The notes under the pieces are model-generated. The model was not told the DNA's origin. It saw nothing but the letters and a program-made list of their open reading frames with translations, and searched no databases. A stretch of 7,802 bases of DNA, taken from the NCBI GenBank assembly GCA_030634715.1, contig DAOWAG010000047.1, positions 1 to 7,802 of the forward strand. The letters are read 5' to 3'. The translations under genes were made by a program, and so were the position numbers. This document shows, in pieces, positions 1 through 7,252 of this stretch. The stretch is from Candidatus Aegiribacteria sp. (GTDB taxonomy: Bacteria > Fermentibacterota > Fermentibacteria > Fermentibacterales > Fermentibacteraceae). Position 1 is the stretch's first letter. Each line of letters starts with the position of its first letter.

Positions 1-1
1 G

Positions 2-1027
2 ATGCTTAACAAGGAAAGCGGTGTTAAGGGTCTGTCCGGATTAACGAACGATTTCAGAGAGCTTGAAGATGCAGCTGGTGCCGGGAACCGATTGGCTCTC
101 ATGGCGCTTCATGTCTATTGCTACCGCATCAGGAAGTACATAGGTGCATATATAGCTGCAATGGGTGGAGTGGATGTGCTTGTATTCTCAGGCGGAGTCG
201 GTGAATACAGTCCATGGGTGCGTGGTCTTGCATGTCAGGGTCTGGAACAGATAGGTATCTCTGTCGATGATATTAAGAGCAGATCCATTTTGCGCGGTGA
301 AGACAAACTTGTTGACATATCCGGAGAAGACTCGCGGGTGAGGGTTCTTGTGATTCCCACTGACGAAGGACGAATGATAGCAAGGGAGACTATCAGAACG
401 CTCGGATATCATTCCAAGAGCGAGCTGATCCGGAGTTTAGAAGACAGAAATACCCCGATCAGGGTCTCCGATCGTCATGCACATCTCTGCCGTGCCGATG
501 CGGAAGCTCTTTTCGGTAAGGATTCGGAGCTTAGATATCTTCGCACACTTTCTCAACCGGATCAGTATGCAGCCAGGGAAACAGTCGATATTGAAGGTCC
601 GCGCGGGAGCATACAGGGTATTAATGTCTATGGACCATACAGGGAGCACAGCCAGGTGGAAATTTCACAGGCGGATGAAACAATTCTTGGTTTGAAAGCA
701 CCTATCAGGAGATCTGGTGATGTTAAGGGATCTCCAGGAGTACTGCTCACCGGTCCTGCTAGTTCGTGCAGGTTGTCCTGCGGTGTCATTCGTTTTCACA
801 GGCATATTCACATGACACCGGGAGATGCTCTAACCTTCGGCCTTAGGAAAGGCGACCGGGTTATGGTGAAAATCGAAGGAGAGAGAGGTCTGATATTCGA
901 CAACGTCCTGGTTAGAATTGATCCCGATTTCGAACTCTGTATGCACATCGACATCGATGAAGCGAAAGCCGCCGGCATCACAACAGAAAGTACCGGAGAA
1001 CTCCTGGGTATTCACGACCAGAAATAA
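2..1027 (+). CDS. Acetate kinase-PduL phosphotransacylase fusion, C-terminal part (5' truncated by window edge)
   Basis: One uninterrupted frame joins two enzymes of the acetate-forming pathway. Residues 1-135 are the C-terminal third of an acetate kinase: LNKESG near the start, IRKYIGAY at 43-50, the GGVGEYSPWVR nucleotide-site motif at 64-74, and the usual family ending VIPTDEGRMIA at 118-127. After a linker of about 15-20 residues, a PduL-type phosphate acyltransferase (PTAC) domain fills 152-341. It keeps the metal- and phosphate-site residues known for PduL: VSDRHAHL (H159, H161), R214, E220 in QVEIS, RHIHM (H268, H270) and H315 in MHID. Together these would convert acyl-CoA to acyl phosphate, then to acid plus ATP, in the cytosol. 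No microcompartment-targeting peptide is visible, since the PduL part is internal. About 270 N-terminal kinase residues lie off the left edge, and the first ATG is an internal Met. Acetate rather than propionate as substrate is an inference. The domain calls are secure. The TAA stop lies 30 bp from the convergent racemase gene. Confidence 0.93.
   Translation: MLNKESGVKGLSGLTNDFRELEDAAGAGNRLALMALHVYCYRIRKYIGAYIAAMGGVDVLVFSGGVGEYSPWVRGLACQGLEQIGISVDDIKSRSILRGEDKLVDISGEDSRVRVLVIPTDEGRMIARETIRTLGYHSKSELIRSLEDRNTPIRVSDRHAHLCRADAEALFGKDSELRYLRTLSQPDQYAARETVDIEGPRGSIQGINVYGPYREHSQVEISQADETILGLKAPIRRSGDVKGSPGVLLTGPASSCRLSCGVIRFHRHIHMTPGDALTFGLRKGDRVMVKIEGERGLIFDNVLVRIDPDFELCMHIDIDEAKAAGITTESTGELLGIHDQK
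515..1027 (+). repeat. Left arm of 513-bp inverted duplication (PduL domain)
   Basis: This segment matches the complement of 7290-7802 with no insertions or deletions over 513 bp, with about 56 mismatches by hand count (about 89% identity). The inner boundary is sharp: similarity stops at the TAA codon, and the downstream bases are unrelated. The outer boundary lies beyond the right edge for the other arm. Confidence 0.88.
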
Positions 1028-1057
1028 TTAGATTGTGTCCGTATTTTTTCTGTGCAT
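1028..1057. other. Short convergent intergenic gap with a T-tract
   Basis: Only 30 bp separate the stops of the rightward AckA-PduL gene and the leftward racemase gene. A run of six T at about 1044-1049 could help end rightward transcription. I see no convincing GC-rich stem before it on either strand, so I do not call a terminator. Read-through from either side would be antisense to the neighbour. Confidence 0.5.
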
Positions 1058-2296
1058 TTACAATTTCGGAACAGACATAGAGCCGCTCATCAATACGACG
1101 ATCTTTGAGCTGGCTCCCTTCAGCGTAATTGCCTCTTTAACAGCTTTCTGAAGGTCGGATTTCGGGCTTATGAAGCAGGAACTCAACACATCTTCATCAA
1201 TATCAGTGACTCCCCACATTGAACCTCGGATTGCTATTTCAGCCATTTTGCCTGCTTTGTGCCACCCAAGTTCATAACCTTCACTGAGTTTATTCAGAGT
1301 ATCCTCCGGTGTGTTGCATGAAGCAAGTAATTTGATAAAAGCATCCTCTCCGACTCCCATTCGGCACTTGGAGACAAGGATGAGAATCCCGCCATCCTTC
1401 AAAGCGAGTTTTCCGTTATCAAGAGCTTTCTGGGATTGATAAAGGTCAATATCCATTGGGTAGGGGGCAATACTGATGACAATGTCAGCTTTTCCCGATA
1501 CAGGCACACAATAGATATCATTGGCTTTATCGATGGCTGCGTAAAAACTCCCGTGTATGTGTCCCGCAGTAGCAGCATAGATGCGGTGCTCGCCGTCAAG
1601 GATCGTCATAATGGAAAAGATGGGTTTTTCAGCAATCGTCTTAAGGGCATCAATCATGTCTTCGTGAACCGGATTGCCTTCGAGAGCGAGAGCATGGGAA
1701 TCAGGGCGCAGGGCATACTTATGATTCTGCTCAATTGTCTTGAATGATGCTATCCCGGGAAGGAATGCCTTACGACCGCCTGTATAACCTGCAAAATAAT
1801 GCGGCTCAACTGAACCTATAATGACAATTTCATCCGCCTCAACACCCGCTTTGTTGACGTACATCTCTGTACCGTTTTCGGATGTACCGATATGCACCAT
1901 GTCCTCTTCCCGACGGGCATCATGCATAATTATGTTGTCTTTGACCTCCGGATAAAGGCTACCGAATATCTCCTTCAGTTCGTCTTCCGTGGATGCGCGG
2001 TGAACACCGGTGGCAACAATGAACTTATGCGGTATTTTCTTAAGGTCATTCCAAATGAGCGATAGTACCTTCGCTGTTGGAGTGGGTCTGGTCCCATCAT
2101 TCACGATCACAAGAGTATTACGGCAGTTCTCAACGAAATCAGAAAAGGAAGGGGAATCGATCGGGTTCTCAAGAGCTTCTCTGAGAGTTTTGCCTTCGTC
2201 AACAGCCGGGACTTTATTGGGATGAACCACTTCAGCATCATCTGGTAATTCAAGCGGAATGAAATCATCTTTTCCGTATGGAATATCGATCTTCAT
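1058..2296 (-). CDS. LarA-family nickel-pincer 2-hydroxyacid racemase/epimerase (DUF2088)
   Basis: A full-length 412-residue member of the LarA superfamily, which racemises or epimerises 2-hydroxyacids by hydride transfer to a nickel-pincer nucleotide cofactor. Visible family hallmarks are DGTRPTP at 67-73, ATGVHR with H99 (equivalent to catalytic H108 of Lactiplantibacillus LarA), EPHYFAGYTGGRK at 164-176 with H166 and K176 (H174 and the cofactor-attaching K184), and YQSQKAL at 286-292, the substrate-binding Q/K segment. All these residues are present, so it should be active if the cofactor is made. No larB, larC or larE cofactor gene is in the window. The ATG is supported by a GGGGGA Shine-Dalgarno site 8 nt upstream. 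It starts 24 nt after the aconitase stop, so it is probably the last gene of the citrate synthase-aconitase operon. The substrate cannot be read from sequence. Lactate is the prototype, but family members act on other 2-hydroxyacids such as malate. The name 'lactate racemase' would be over-specific. Confidence 0.87.
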   Translation of the reverse strand: MKIDIPYGKDDFIPLELPDDAEVVHPNKVPAVDEGKTLREALENPIDSPSFSDFVENCRNTLVIVNDGTRPTPTAKVLSLIWNDLKKIPHKFIVATGVHRASTEDELKEIFGSLYPEVKDNIIMHDARREEDMVHIGTSENGTEMYVNKAGVEADEIVIIGSVEPHYFAGYTGGRKAFLPGIASFKTIEQNHKYALRPDSHALALEGNPVHEDMIDALKTIAEKPIFSIMTILDGEHRIYAATAGHIHGSFYAAIDKANDIYCVPVSGKADIVISIAPYPMDIDLYQSQKALDNGKLALKDGGILILVSKCRMGVGEDAFIKLLASCNTPEDTLNKLSEGYELGWHKAGKMAEIAIRGSMWGVTDIDEDVLSSCFISPKSDLQKAVKEAITLKGASSKIVVLMSGSMSVPKL

Positions 2297-2320
2297 GATA
2301 TTTCCCCCATTAATAGAGTT

Positions 2321-4255
2321 CTATTTATCCGCTGAGCGGTACCAGTTCAGGAAGCCACCTGCAAGTATCATCTCAATATCACGCTCTGAGAGATCATGGA
2401 TCACCTGGAAACCAGTTCCCAATGTATGATTCTTAACCGTTAGAGGTTTTCTTTCAGAAAGGTTTTCAGTTGGATTTTGAATTTCAAGCTCATATCCGGT
2501 CTCAAGGTTGTCATAGTCAATTCTATTCTCAAAGCAGAGCGGCAATATGCCGAAATTGATCAAATTGGCTGCATGAATTCTTTCAAAGGAAAGAGCAAAC
2601 ACAGCTTTGACCCCGAGGTGCATAGGACAGATAGCCGCATGTTCACGGCTTGAGCCCTGCCCGTAGCTGATGCCGGCAACTATGAAGTTAAATGAACCAC
2701 TTTTTAGATTCTCCCTGCATCGTTCCGGGAATGTCGGATCAACTCCTTCAAAAACGAAATCAGAGTATCTCTCTATGTTAGAGCGATATATAAGCCGCTT
2801 ACCAGCGGGCATGATATGATCGGTGGTGACCTTATCACCGACTTTCAGTAGAACTTCTCCTCTAAGTCGTTCAGGAAGAGGATCGTTGACAGGTGGTGGA
2901 CCGATATTAGGTCCTCTGACCGGCTCGGTTGAGGGGTCATGCTCATCAATGACCATACTGTCATCAAATGCGAAGACATCAGGAATTGATATGGAAGGCC
3001 AGGGTATCCCAAGTGTTCTCGGATCCGTGAACTCTCCGGTTATAGCGGATGCTGCCGCCACTTCAGGACTGACAAGATAAACTTGCGCGCTTGCAGTTCC
3101 TGATCTGCCTTCGAAGTTTCTGTTGGCGGTTCTGAGTGATACGGCATCCGTGTTAGGAGCCATACCGTTGCCGATACAGAATCCACATGTACTCTCTGCA
3201 ACTCGAGCACCTGAAGCGATCAGTGATGCGAGATGACCGGAACCAGCGATCATAGAAAGCACCTGTCTCGAACCCGGACCTATAACGAGACTGGTATTCT
3301 CGCTGACGATTCTACCTCGAAGTATCTCTGCAGCCATAGCCAGGTCCCTGTAAGAAGAATTCGTACATGAACCTATACAAACTTGATCCACATGCATTCC
3401 GGTAAGTTCGGATACAGCCATAACGTTACCCGGTGAGTGGGGAGTTGCTGCCATGGATTCAATTTCAGAAAGGTCAACTTCAATTACCCTGTCATAAACA
3501 CAATCGGAATCAGCCTTCAGCGACTTCCATGCTTCCCCGCGTCCCTGGGCAATTAGAAATTCATGTGTGATCTCATCCGAGGGGAATATCGATGTTGTTG
3601 CACCGGTTTCAGCACCCATGTTCGTGATCGTCGCTCTGTCCTGAGCGGTCAGAGTCGATAAACCGTTTCCAAAATACTCGATTACTGTTCCGACATTTCC
3701 CCTTGTGGAGAGGATGGAAAGAACTTTGAGAATGATATCCTTCGCAGAGACAAAAACCCCCAGTTTCCCGATCAGTCTTATACCTGTCACACTGGGGTAA
3801 GTGATCCAGAAAGGTTCTCCTGCCATCGCACAGGCGACATCGAGACCACCTGCACCCATGGCGAACATACCCATACCGCCTGCAGTGGGTGTATGGCTGT
3901 CTGATCCGAGCAGAGTCTTACCTGGGATTCCGAATCGTTCGAAGTGAACCTGGTGACAGATACCGTTGCCAGGTCTTGAGAATTGAACGCCATACTTTTT
4001 GGCAACTGACTGAAGGTACCTGTGATCATCCGCATTTTCAAACGCGCTCTGCACCATATTATGATCAACATAGGAGATCGACAGTTCTGTTCTGCAGCGA
4101 TCAACTCCCATCGCTTCAAGTTGAAGGAATGCCATTGTACCTGTAGCATCCTGCGTGAGAGTCTGGTCAATTCTTATGGCAACCCTTTCTCCAGGTTCAG
4201 GCTTGCCTTTGACAATGTGTTCTCCAATGATTTTTTCCGCTACTGTGAGTCCCAT
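2321..4255 (-). CDS. acnA: Aconitate hydratase (aconitase), about 644 aa type
   Basis: Interconverts citrate and isocitrate in the cytosol using a [4Fe-4S] cluster. Counting from the chosen start, the N-terminal catalytic region carries GSDSHTPTAGG at 117-127. The cluster cysteines are C297 (in IGSCTNSS) and C357 and C360 (in STCGFCIGNG). The C-terminal swivel domain carries TTDHIMPAG at 477-485 and the SYGQGSSREHA substrate loop at 530-540. All three cluster ligands and the active-site Ser/Arg segment are present. Length is shorter than the roughly 890-residue AcnA/B proteins of enterobacteria and fits the compact bacterial aconitases of about 640-650 residues. I chose the ATG at 4255 rather than the one at 4276 because GGGAGGA lies just upstream of it and the protein then begins MGLTVAEKI as in relatives. 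It lies 75 nt after the citrate synthase stop, across a strong hairpin, and 24 nt before the racemase. Homoaconitase or isopropylmalate isomerase is less likely given the fused swivel domain and the citrate synthase neighbour. The gene symbol is used loosely. Confidence 0.93.
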   Translation of the reverse strand: MGLTVAEKIIGEHIVKGKPEPGERVAIRIDQTLTQDATGTMAFLQLEAMGVDRCRTELSISYVDHNMVQSAFENADDHRYLQSVAKKYGVQFSRPGNGICHQVHFERFGIPGKTLLGSDSHTPTAGGMGMFAMGAGGLDVACAMAGEPFWITYPSVTGIRLIGKLGVFVSAKDIILKVLSILSTRGNVGTVIEYFGNGLSTLTAQDRATITNMGAETGATTSIFPSDEITHEFLIAQGRGEAWKSLKADSDCVYDRVIEVDLSEIESMAATPHSPGNVMAVSELTGMHVDQVCIGSCTNSSYRDLAMAAEILRGRIVSENTSLVIGPGSRQVLSMIAGSGHLASLIASGARVAESTCGFCIGNGMAPNTDAVSLRTANRNFEGRSGTASAQVYLVSPEVAAASAITGEFTDPRTLGIPWPSISIPDVFAFDDSMVIDEHDPSTEPVRGPNIGPPPVNDPLPERLRGEVLLKVGDKVTTDHIMPAGKRLIYRSNIERYSDFVFEGVDPTFPERCRENLKSGSFNFIVAGISYGQGSSREHAAICPMHLGVKAVFALSFERIHAANLINFGILPLCFENRIDYDNLETGYELEIQNPTENLSERKPLTVKNHTLGTGFQVIHDLSERDIEMILAGGFLNWYRSADK

Positions 4256-4282
4256 TCTTCCTCCCGGAAAGTTCATGCATGA

Positions 4283-4308
4283 AGAGCCCCGGCGTGAACC
4301 GGGGCTCT
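4283..4308 (-). other. Perfect 10-bp intercistronic hairpin between citrate synthase and aconitase genes
   Basis: Arms of 10 bp (4283-4292 and 4299-4308, agagccccgg and its exact complement) flank a 6-nt loop. In the leftward transcript it falls after the citrate synthase stop and ends about 27 nt before the aconitase ATG. No U-tract follows it on the transcribed strand, so a plain intrinsic terminator is not well supported. An mRNA-stabilising or processing stem that sets the ratio of the two enzymes, or a partial attenuator, fits better. The hairpin itself is certain from sequence; its role is inferred. Confidence 0.72.
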
Positions 4309-4330
4309 ATAATCACCTCAAAGCAGCCGA

Positions 4331-5611
4331 TCAGCTTTCAGAAATCTGTGCTTTAAGCCAGCCTGTTTCAACAGATTTCGGTCTCGTGATCGGTTCCAAC
4401 ATTGCACGGGAGATTACTGCCTGAGCACACATTCCCATCGATCTGGAAACTGCGAAAAGTACAGTGTAGTATTCGAATTCGCTCATACCATAATGATAGA
4501 GCAATGCTCCGGATCCTGCGTCAACATTGGGCCACGGGCTCTTTGCTTTTCCATGTTCCTTCAGCACACCAGGGACGATTTCATAAAGCTTGTTAACAAG
4601 CTGAAGCACTTCATCTTCCTTGAAGTGTTTCAGACCGAATTCACTGAGTGCGATGAAACGCGGGTCTGTGACCCTGAGAACAGCATGACCGTAGCCAGGG
4701 ATAACTCTTCCTGACTCGAGAGTTTCCCAGCACTCTTCCTTTATCTGCTCATCATCGGGTACTCCGCTGAACCTGTCGAGTATCCAGAGAACAAACTTCA
4801 GGCATTCCTGATTGGCAAGTCCATGAAGTGGTCCTGCAAGACCGTTCAAACCAGCAGAAACGGAATAGTACAGGTCTGAAAGAGCAGAGTTGACCACATG
4901 GCAGGTAAAAGCACTTACATTTCCACCCTCATGGTCACAATGAAGTACAAGGTAGAGCCGCATCATATCCTCGAAGACAGGATCATTTGTACTTAGACCA
5001 AGCATGTGGGCGAAGTTACCGCCCCAGTCAAGTTTGGGATTTCTGGGGATTCGAGGTCCTTTGTTAAATCTCATGCGATAGATACCAGCGGCAATTTCCG
5101 GAAGTCTTGAGAGTAAAATAAGAGCATCTTCAAGAGTTGATTCCCAGTAATTGGGTTTTTTAACGCCTGAATCATACGCTATTTTGAATCTGGATTCCCT
5201 CTGCATGGAGAGAATAGCAAGGTTGAACATTGCCATAGGATGTGAGTTCTTCGGCATTGCTTCAAGGATATTCCAGACATAAGCTGGTACTTCAGCCCTT
5301 TCATTGTATTCCTCCTGCAGTTTGGAGAGAGCTGCTTCATCAGGCAGTTCTCCCGTCATGAGAAGGAAAAATATTTCTTCGGGGATCCTGTCGGTCAGTT
5401 CAAGAATGGGTATTCCGCGGACTATAAGTCCTTTGTCAGGTTCGACGAGTGATGTGTTACAGATAAGACCCTTTACTCCCCGAAGGCCTCCTAATACCTG
5501 CTGGATTTTTACTTCAGAGACTGTTTTATCACCGTGTTCAACAACAAGTTCGCGTAATTCATCTCGCCACTTGGGTATCTTTTCACGAAGAATTTTTCTC
5601 AATCTAGGCAT
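4331..5611 (-). CDS. gltA: Citrate (Si)-synthase, eukaryote-like type
   Basis: Condenses acetyl-CoA and oxaloacetate to citrate, the entry step of the TCA cycle. The 426-residue protein carries the full catalytic triad: H263 in GPLHG, H309 in PGYGHAVLR, and D364 in NVDAGSG. It also has the oxaloacetate-binding region CDHEGGN around 225-231, RVTDPRF after the second histidine, and a C-terminal SRAMLEPITRPKSVE segment with binding arginines. The length, the ITRPKS ending and the residues around the triad resemble mitochondrial citrate synthase and the related Geobacter-type bacterial enzymes more than the hexameric E. coli GltA. It is clearly not Re-citrate synthase. A longer frame begins at a TTG at 5635, but AAGGAGG sits 5 nt before the ATG at 5611 and would lie inside that extension, so 5611 is the start. 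First gene of the leftward operon, probably transcribed from the promoter in the divergent gap. Confidence 0.94.
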   Translation of the reverse strand: MPRLRKILREKIPKWRDELRELVVEHGDKTVSEVKIQQVLGGLRGVKGLICNTSLVEPDKGLIVRGIPILELTDRIPEEIFFLLMTGELPDEAALSKLQEEYNERAEVPAYVWNILEAMPKNSHPMAMFNLAILSMQRESRFKIAYDSGVKKPNYWESTLEDALILLSRLPEIAAGIYRMRFNKGPRIPRNPKLDWGGNFAHMLGLSTNDPVFEDMMRLYLVLHCDHEGGNVSAFTCHVVNSALSDLYYSVSAGLNGLAGPLHGLANQECLKFVLWILDRFSGVPDDEQIKEECWETLESGRVIPGYGHAVLRVTDPRFIALSEFGLKHFKEDEVLQLVNKLYEIVPGVLKEHGKAKSPWPNVDAGSGALLYHYGMSEFEYYTVLFAVSRSMGMCAQAVISRAMLEPITRPKSVETGWLKAQISES

Positions 5612-5658
5612 TTTTTCCTCCTTCCGGTTATTCAAACTCAGTAAATAGCTGCATGTTG

Positions 5659-5687
5659 AAAATATTGATGAATAATCATTAATGCAA
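5659..5687 (-). promoter_or_regulatory. Candidate sigma70-type promoter for citrate synthase operon, with imperfect palindrome
   Basis: On the minus strand TTGCAT (5687-5682) and TATTTT (5664-5659) are exactly 17 nt apart, about 50 nt upstream of the citrate synthase start. The spacer is filled by an imperfect inverted repeat at 5664-5683 (8-bp arms with one mismatch, 4-nt loop ATAA), placed where a repressor would block polymerase. Match to consensus is moderate and the regulator is unknown. Confidence 0.42.
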
Positions 5688-5721
5688 GTTCCGTTTATCC
5701 TGATGTTTGGCGATGTTGAAT

Positions 5722-5750
5722 TTGTTAGTGGTTTCCAGAAAAATTATTGT
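5722..5750 (+). promoter_or_regulatory. Candidate sigma70-type promoter for isocitrate dehydrogenase gene
   Basis: TTGTTA (5722-5727) and TATTGT (5745-5750) are 17 nt apart on the plus strand. If real, the transcript begins near 5757 and has a 5' leader of about 145 nt before the GTG start. This leader would cover most of the in-frame upstream extension, which argues against that extension being translated. Based on consensus match only. Confidence 0.38.
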
Positions 5751-5902
5751 ATTCTTTCGAGACTCAGATCTGGACAACATTTAATAAGCTGGTGAAAGAT
5801 GCAGATTCGTCGTATTGGATAATACTGAACTCATCAATTGCAAATAAGAAACCTTTAGCGATATATTTAACTTTCATCATTCAGAGAGCAAGGAGGTCCA
5901 GA

Positions 5903-7246
5903 GTGTCGGAATTTAAAATAGTGAATATTCCAGAAGGTGATCTGATAGAGATCAAGAACGGTACACCGGTCATCGGTGATCATCCAGTCATCGGGTATCT
6001 CCGGGGTGATGGCATTGGTCTGGATATTACACCAGTTATGCAGAATGTTGTTGATAAGGCGGTGAATAAAGCCTATGCTGGAACAAGGAAGATTGCCTGG
6101 TGTCCGCTGTATGCAGGCCTGCAGGGACTTCAACACTATGGAAGTGAATTTCCGGATGAGACAGTGGAAGCCATTAGACATCTGAAGATTGCCATAAAAG
6201 GTCCCTACACAACTCCGATAGGTGAAGAAACTCATGTTTGTCTGTATTGCGCTCACCAGCAGTATCATCCTGGAAAATGTGATAAATGCAGAAAAGATGA
6301 TGGTGTCTGCGAGCGGTTCCGTTCTATTAATGTTCGATTTCGCCAGTATCTTGATCTTTTTGCATGCGTCCGTCCGGTTAGATACTTCAAAGGTGTACCA
6401 TCTCCGAACAAGTACGCAGATAAAGTTGATTTCATGATTTTCCGCGAGAACACCGAAGATGTTTATGCAGGGTTTGATTTTGAACGTGGCAGTGATACCG
6501 CACTTGCGATAATTGAACTTATTAAAGAAAAGACGGGCAGGCAAATTCGTACTGATTCCGGTATCGGTGTGAAACCAATCTCCGTCTTCGGTACAGAAAG
6601 GCTTGTACGGAAAGCTATACAATGGGCAGTTGACCATGATCTTCCATCGGTCACTCTGGTCCATAAGGGCAATATCATGAAATTTACGGAAGGTTCGTTC
6701 TGCAAATGGGGTTATGAACTCGCAAAGAGGGAATTCGGTGATGTTACCATTACTGAAAAAGAACTCTGGGATGAATTCGATGGTAGGATGCCCGAAGGAA
6801 ATATCCTGATAAAGGACAGGATTGCCGATTCAATCTTCCAGCAGATCCAGATCCGTCCGGAGGATTATTCTGTTCTTGCTCTTCCGAACCTGAATGGTGA
6901 CTATCTTTCCGATGCAGCAATCGCTCTTGTAGGCGGATTAGGACTTGGCCCGGGAGCGAATATGTCGGATGATATCGCTCTTTTTGAAGCTACTCATGGG
7001 ACTGCACCAAAATACACGGGCATGGATAAGGTCAATCCCGGTTCATTGCTGTTATCAGCAGTTATGATGCTTGAGTATATGGGCTGGGGAGAAGCTGCGA
7101 AGATGATAAAGCACGGAATGGAGAGATCAATAATAGACGGTTTTGTTACATACGATCTGGCTCGACTGATGACTAGAGAAGGCAGAGAGGATGTCACCGA
7201 GGTATCCTGTTCAGGCTTCGGCAATTCCATTATTGAGCGTATGTAA
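5903..7246 (+). CDS. icd: NADP-type isocitrate dehydrogenase with cysteine-rich insert
   Basis: Oxidatively decarboxylates isocitrate to 2-oxoglutarate. The 447-residue protein aligns along its length with E. coli Icd (416 residues). Isocitrate-site residues are kept: S141, N143, R147, R157, R181, Y188 and K255 (E. coli S113, N115, R119, R129, R153, Y160, K230), with metal ligands D333 and D337 in NLNGDYLSD. The cofactor determinants K370, Y371, Y417 and R421 match E. coli K344, Y345, Y391 and R395, so NADP+ is predicted. The extra length is almost wholly one insert at about 108-139, between GPYTTPIG and RSINVRFRQ. It carries C113, C116, C126, C129 and C136 (C-x2-C-x9-C-x2-C-x6-C) plus three histidines, suggesting a zinc or redox-sensitive element. 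The start is the GTG at 5903, because AGGAGG lies 6 nt before it and E. coli-like sequence begins shortly after. An open extension back to 5747 is rejected. Divergent from the citrate synthase operon. Confidence 0.94.
   Translation: MSEFKIVNIPEGDLIEIKNGTPVIGDHPVIGYLRGDGIGLDITPVMQNVVDKAVNKAYAGTRKIAWCPLYAGLQGLQHYGSEFPDETVEAIRHLKIAIKGPYTTPIGEETHVCLYCAHQQYHPGKCDKCRKDDGVCERFRSINVRFRQYLDLFACVRPVRYFKGVPSPNKYADKVDFMIFRENTEDVYAGFDFERGSDTALAIIELIKEKTGRQIRTDSGIGVKPISVFGTERLVRKAIQWAVDHDLPSVTLVHKGNIMKFTEGSFCKWGYELAKREFGDVTITEKELWDEFDGRMPEGNILIKDRIADSIFQQIQIRPEDYSVLALPNLNGDYLSDAAIALVGGLGLGPGANMSDDIALFEATHGTAPKYTGMDKVNPGSLLLSAVMMLEYMGWGEAAKMIKHGMERSIIDGFVTYDLARLMTREGREDVTEVSCSGFGNSIIERM
6224..6319 (+). other. 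Cysteine-rich insert in isocitrate dehydrogenase (residues 108-139)
   Basis: About 32 codons replace the 3 residues (GGI) that link the same flanking motifs in E. coli Icd. It has two CxxC pairs (CLYC, CDKC), a fifth cysteine and histidines at 111, 118 and 122, a zinc-ribbon-like pattern. The insert is in frame and the flanking catalytic residues are intact, so it is a genuine part of the protein rather than damage. Metal binding is inferred from the spacing alone. Confidence 0.75.
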
Positions 7247-7252
7247 AGCAGC

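Larger units (their letters stand above)
5612..5902. promoter_or_regulatory. Divergent regulatory region between citrate synthase and isocitrate dehydrogenase genes
   Basis: These 291 bp of AT-rich sequence separate two divergently transcribed genes whose products act two steps apart, so it is the natural control point for 2-oxoglutarate synthesis. It holds one promoter-like sequence in each direction and one imperfect palindrome (listed separately). A frame upstream of and in phase with the isocitrate dehydrogenase gene stays open from 5747, but has no ribosome binding site and no family similarity. I see no riboswitch or RNA gene. Confidence 0.7.

Noticed and set aside
1028..1057. Intrinsic terminator at the T-run between AckA-PduL and the racemase gene
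   Set aside because: There is a T-run but no convincing stem immediately before it on the plus strand, and none on the minus strand.
4256..4276. Seven-residue extension of aconitase from an upstream ATG
   Set aside because: The extension contains the GGGAGGA ribosome binding site for the ATG at 4255, and family similarity starts at the later ATG.
5612..5635. Eight-residue extension of citrate synthase from a TTG
   Set aside because: The extension contains the AAGGAGG that serves the ATG at 5611.
5747..5902. N-terminal extension of isocitrate dehydrogenase by 52 residues from an upstream TTG
   Set aside because: No Shine-Dalgarno site precedes it, the segment overlaps a candidate -10 box, and it resembles no Icd N-terminus. 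A strong AGGAGG sits 6 nt before the GTG at 5903.
5867..6664. 265-codon open frame on the minus strand opposite isocitrate dehydrogenase
   Set aside because: It lies antisense to a gene with unmistakable conserved motifs, has no recognisable domain and no supporting ribosome binding site. It is a shadow.
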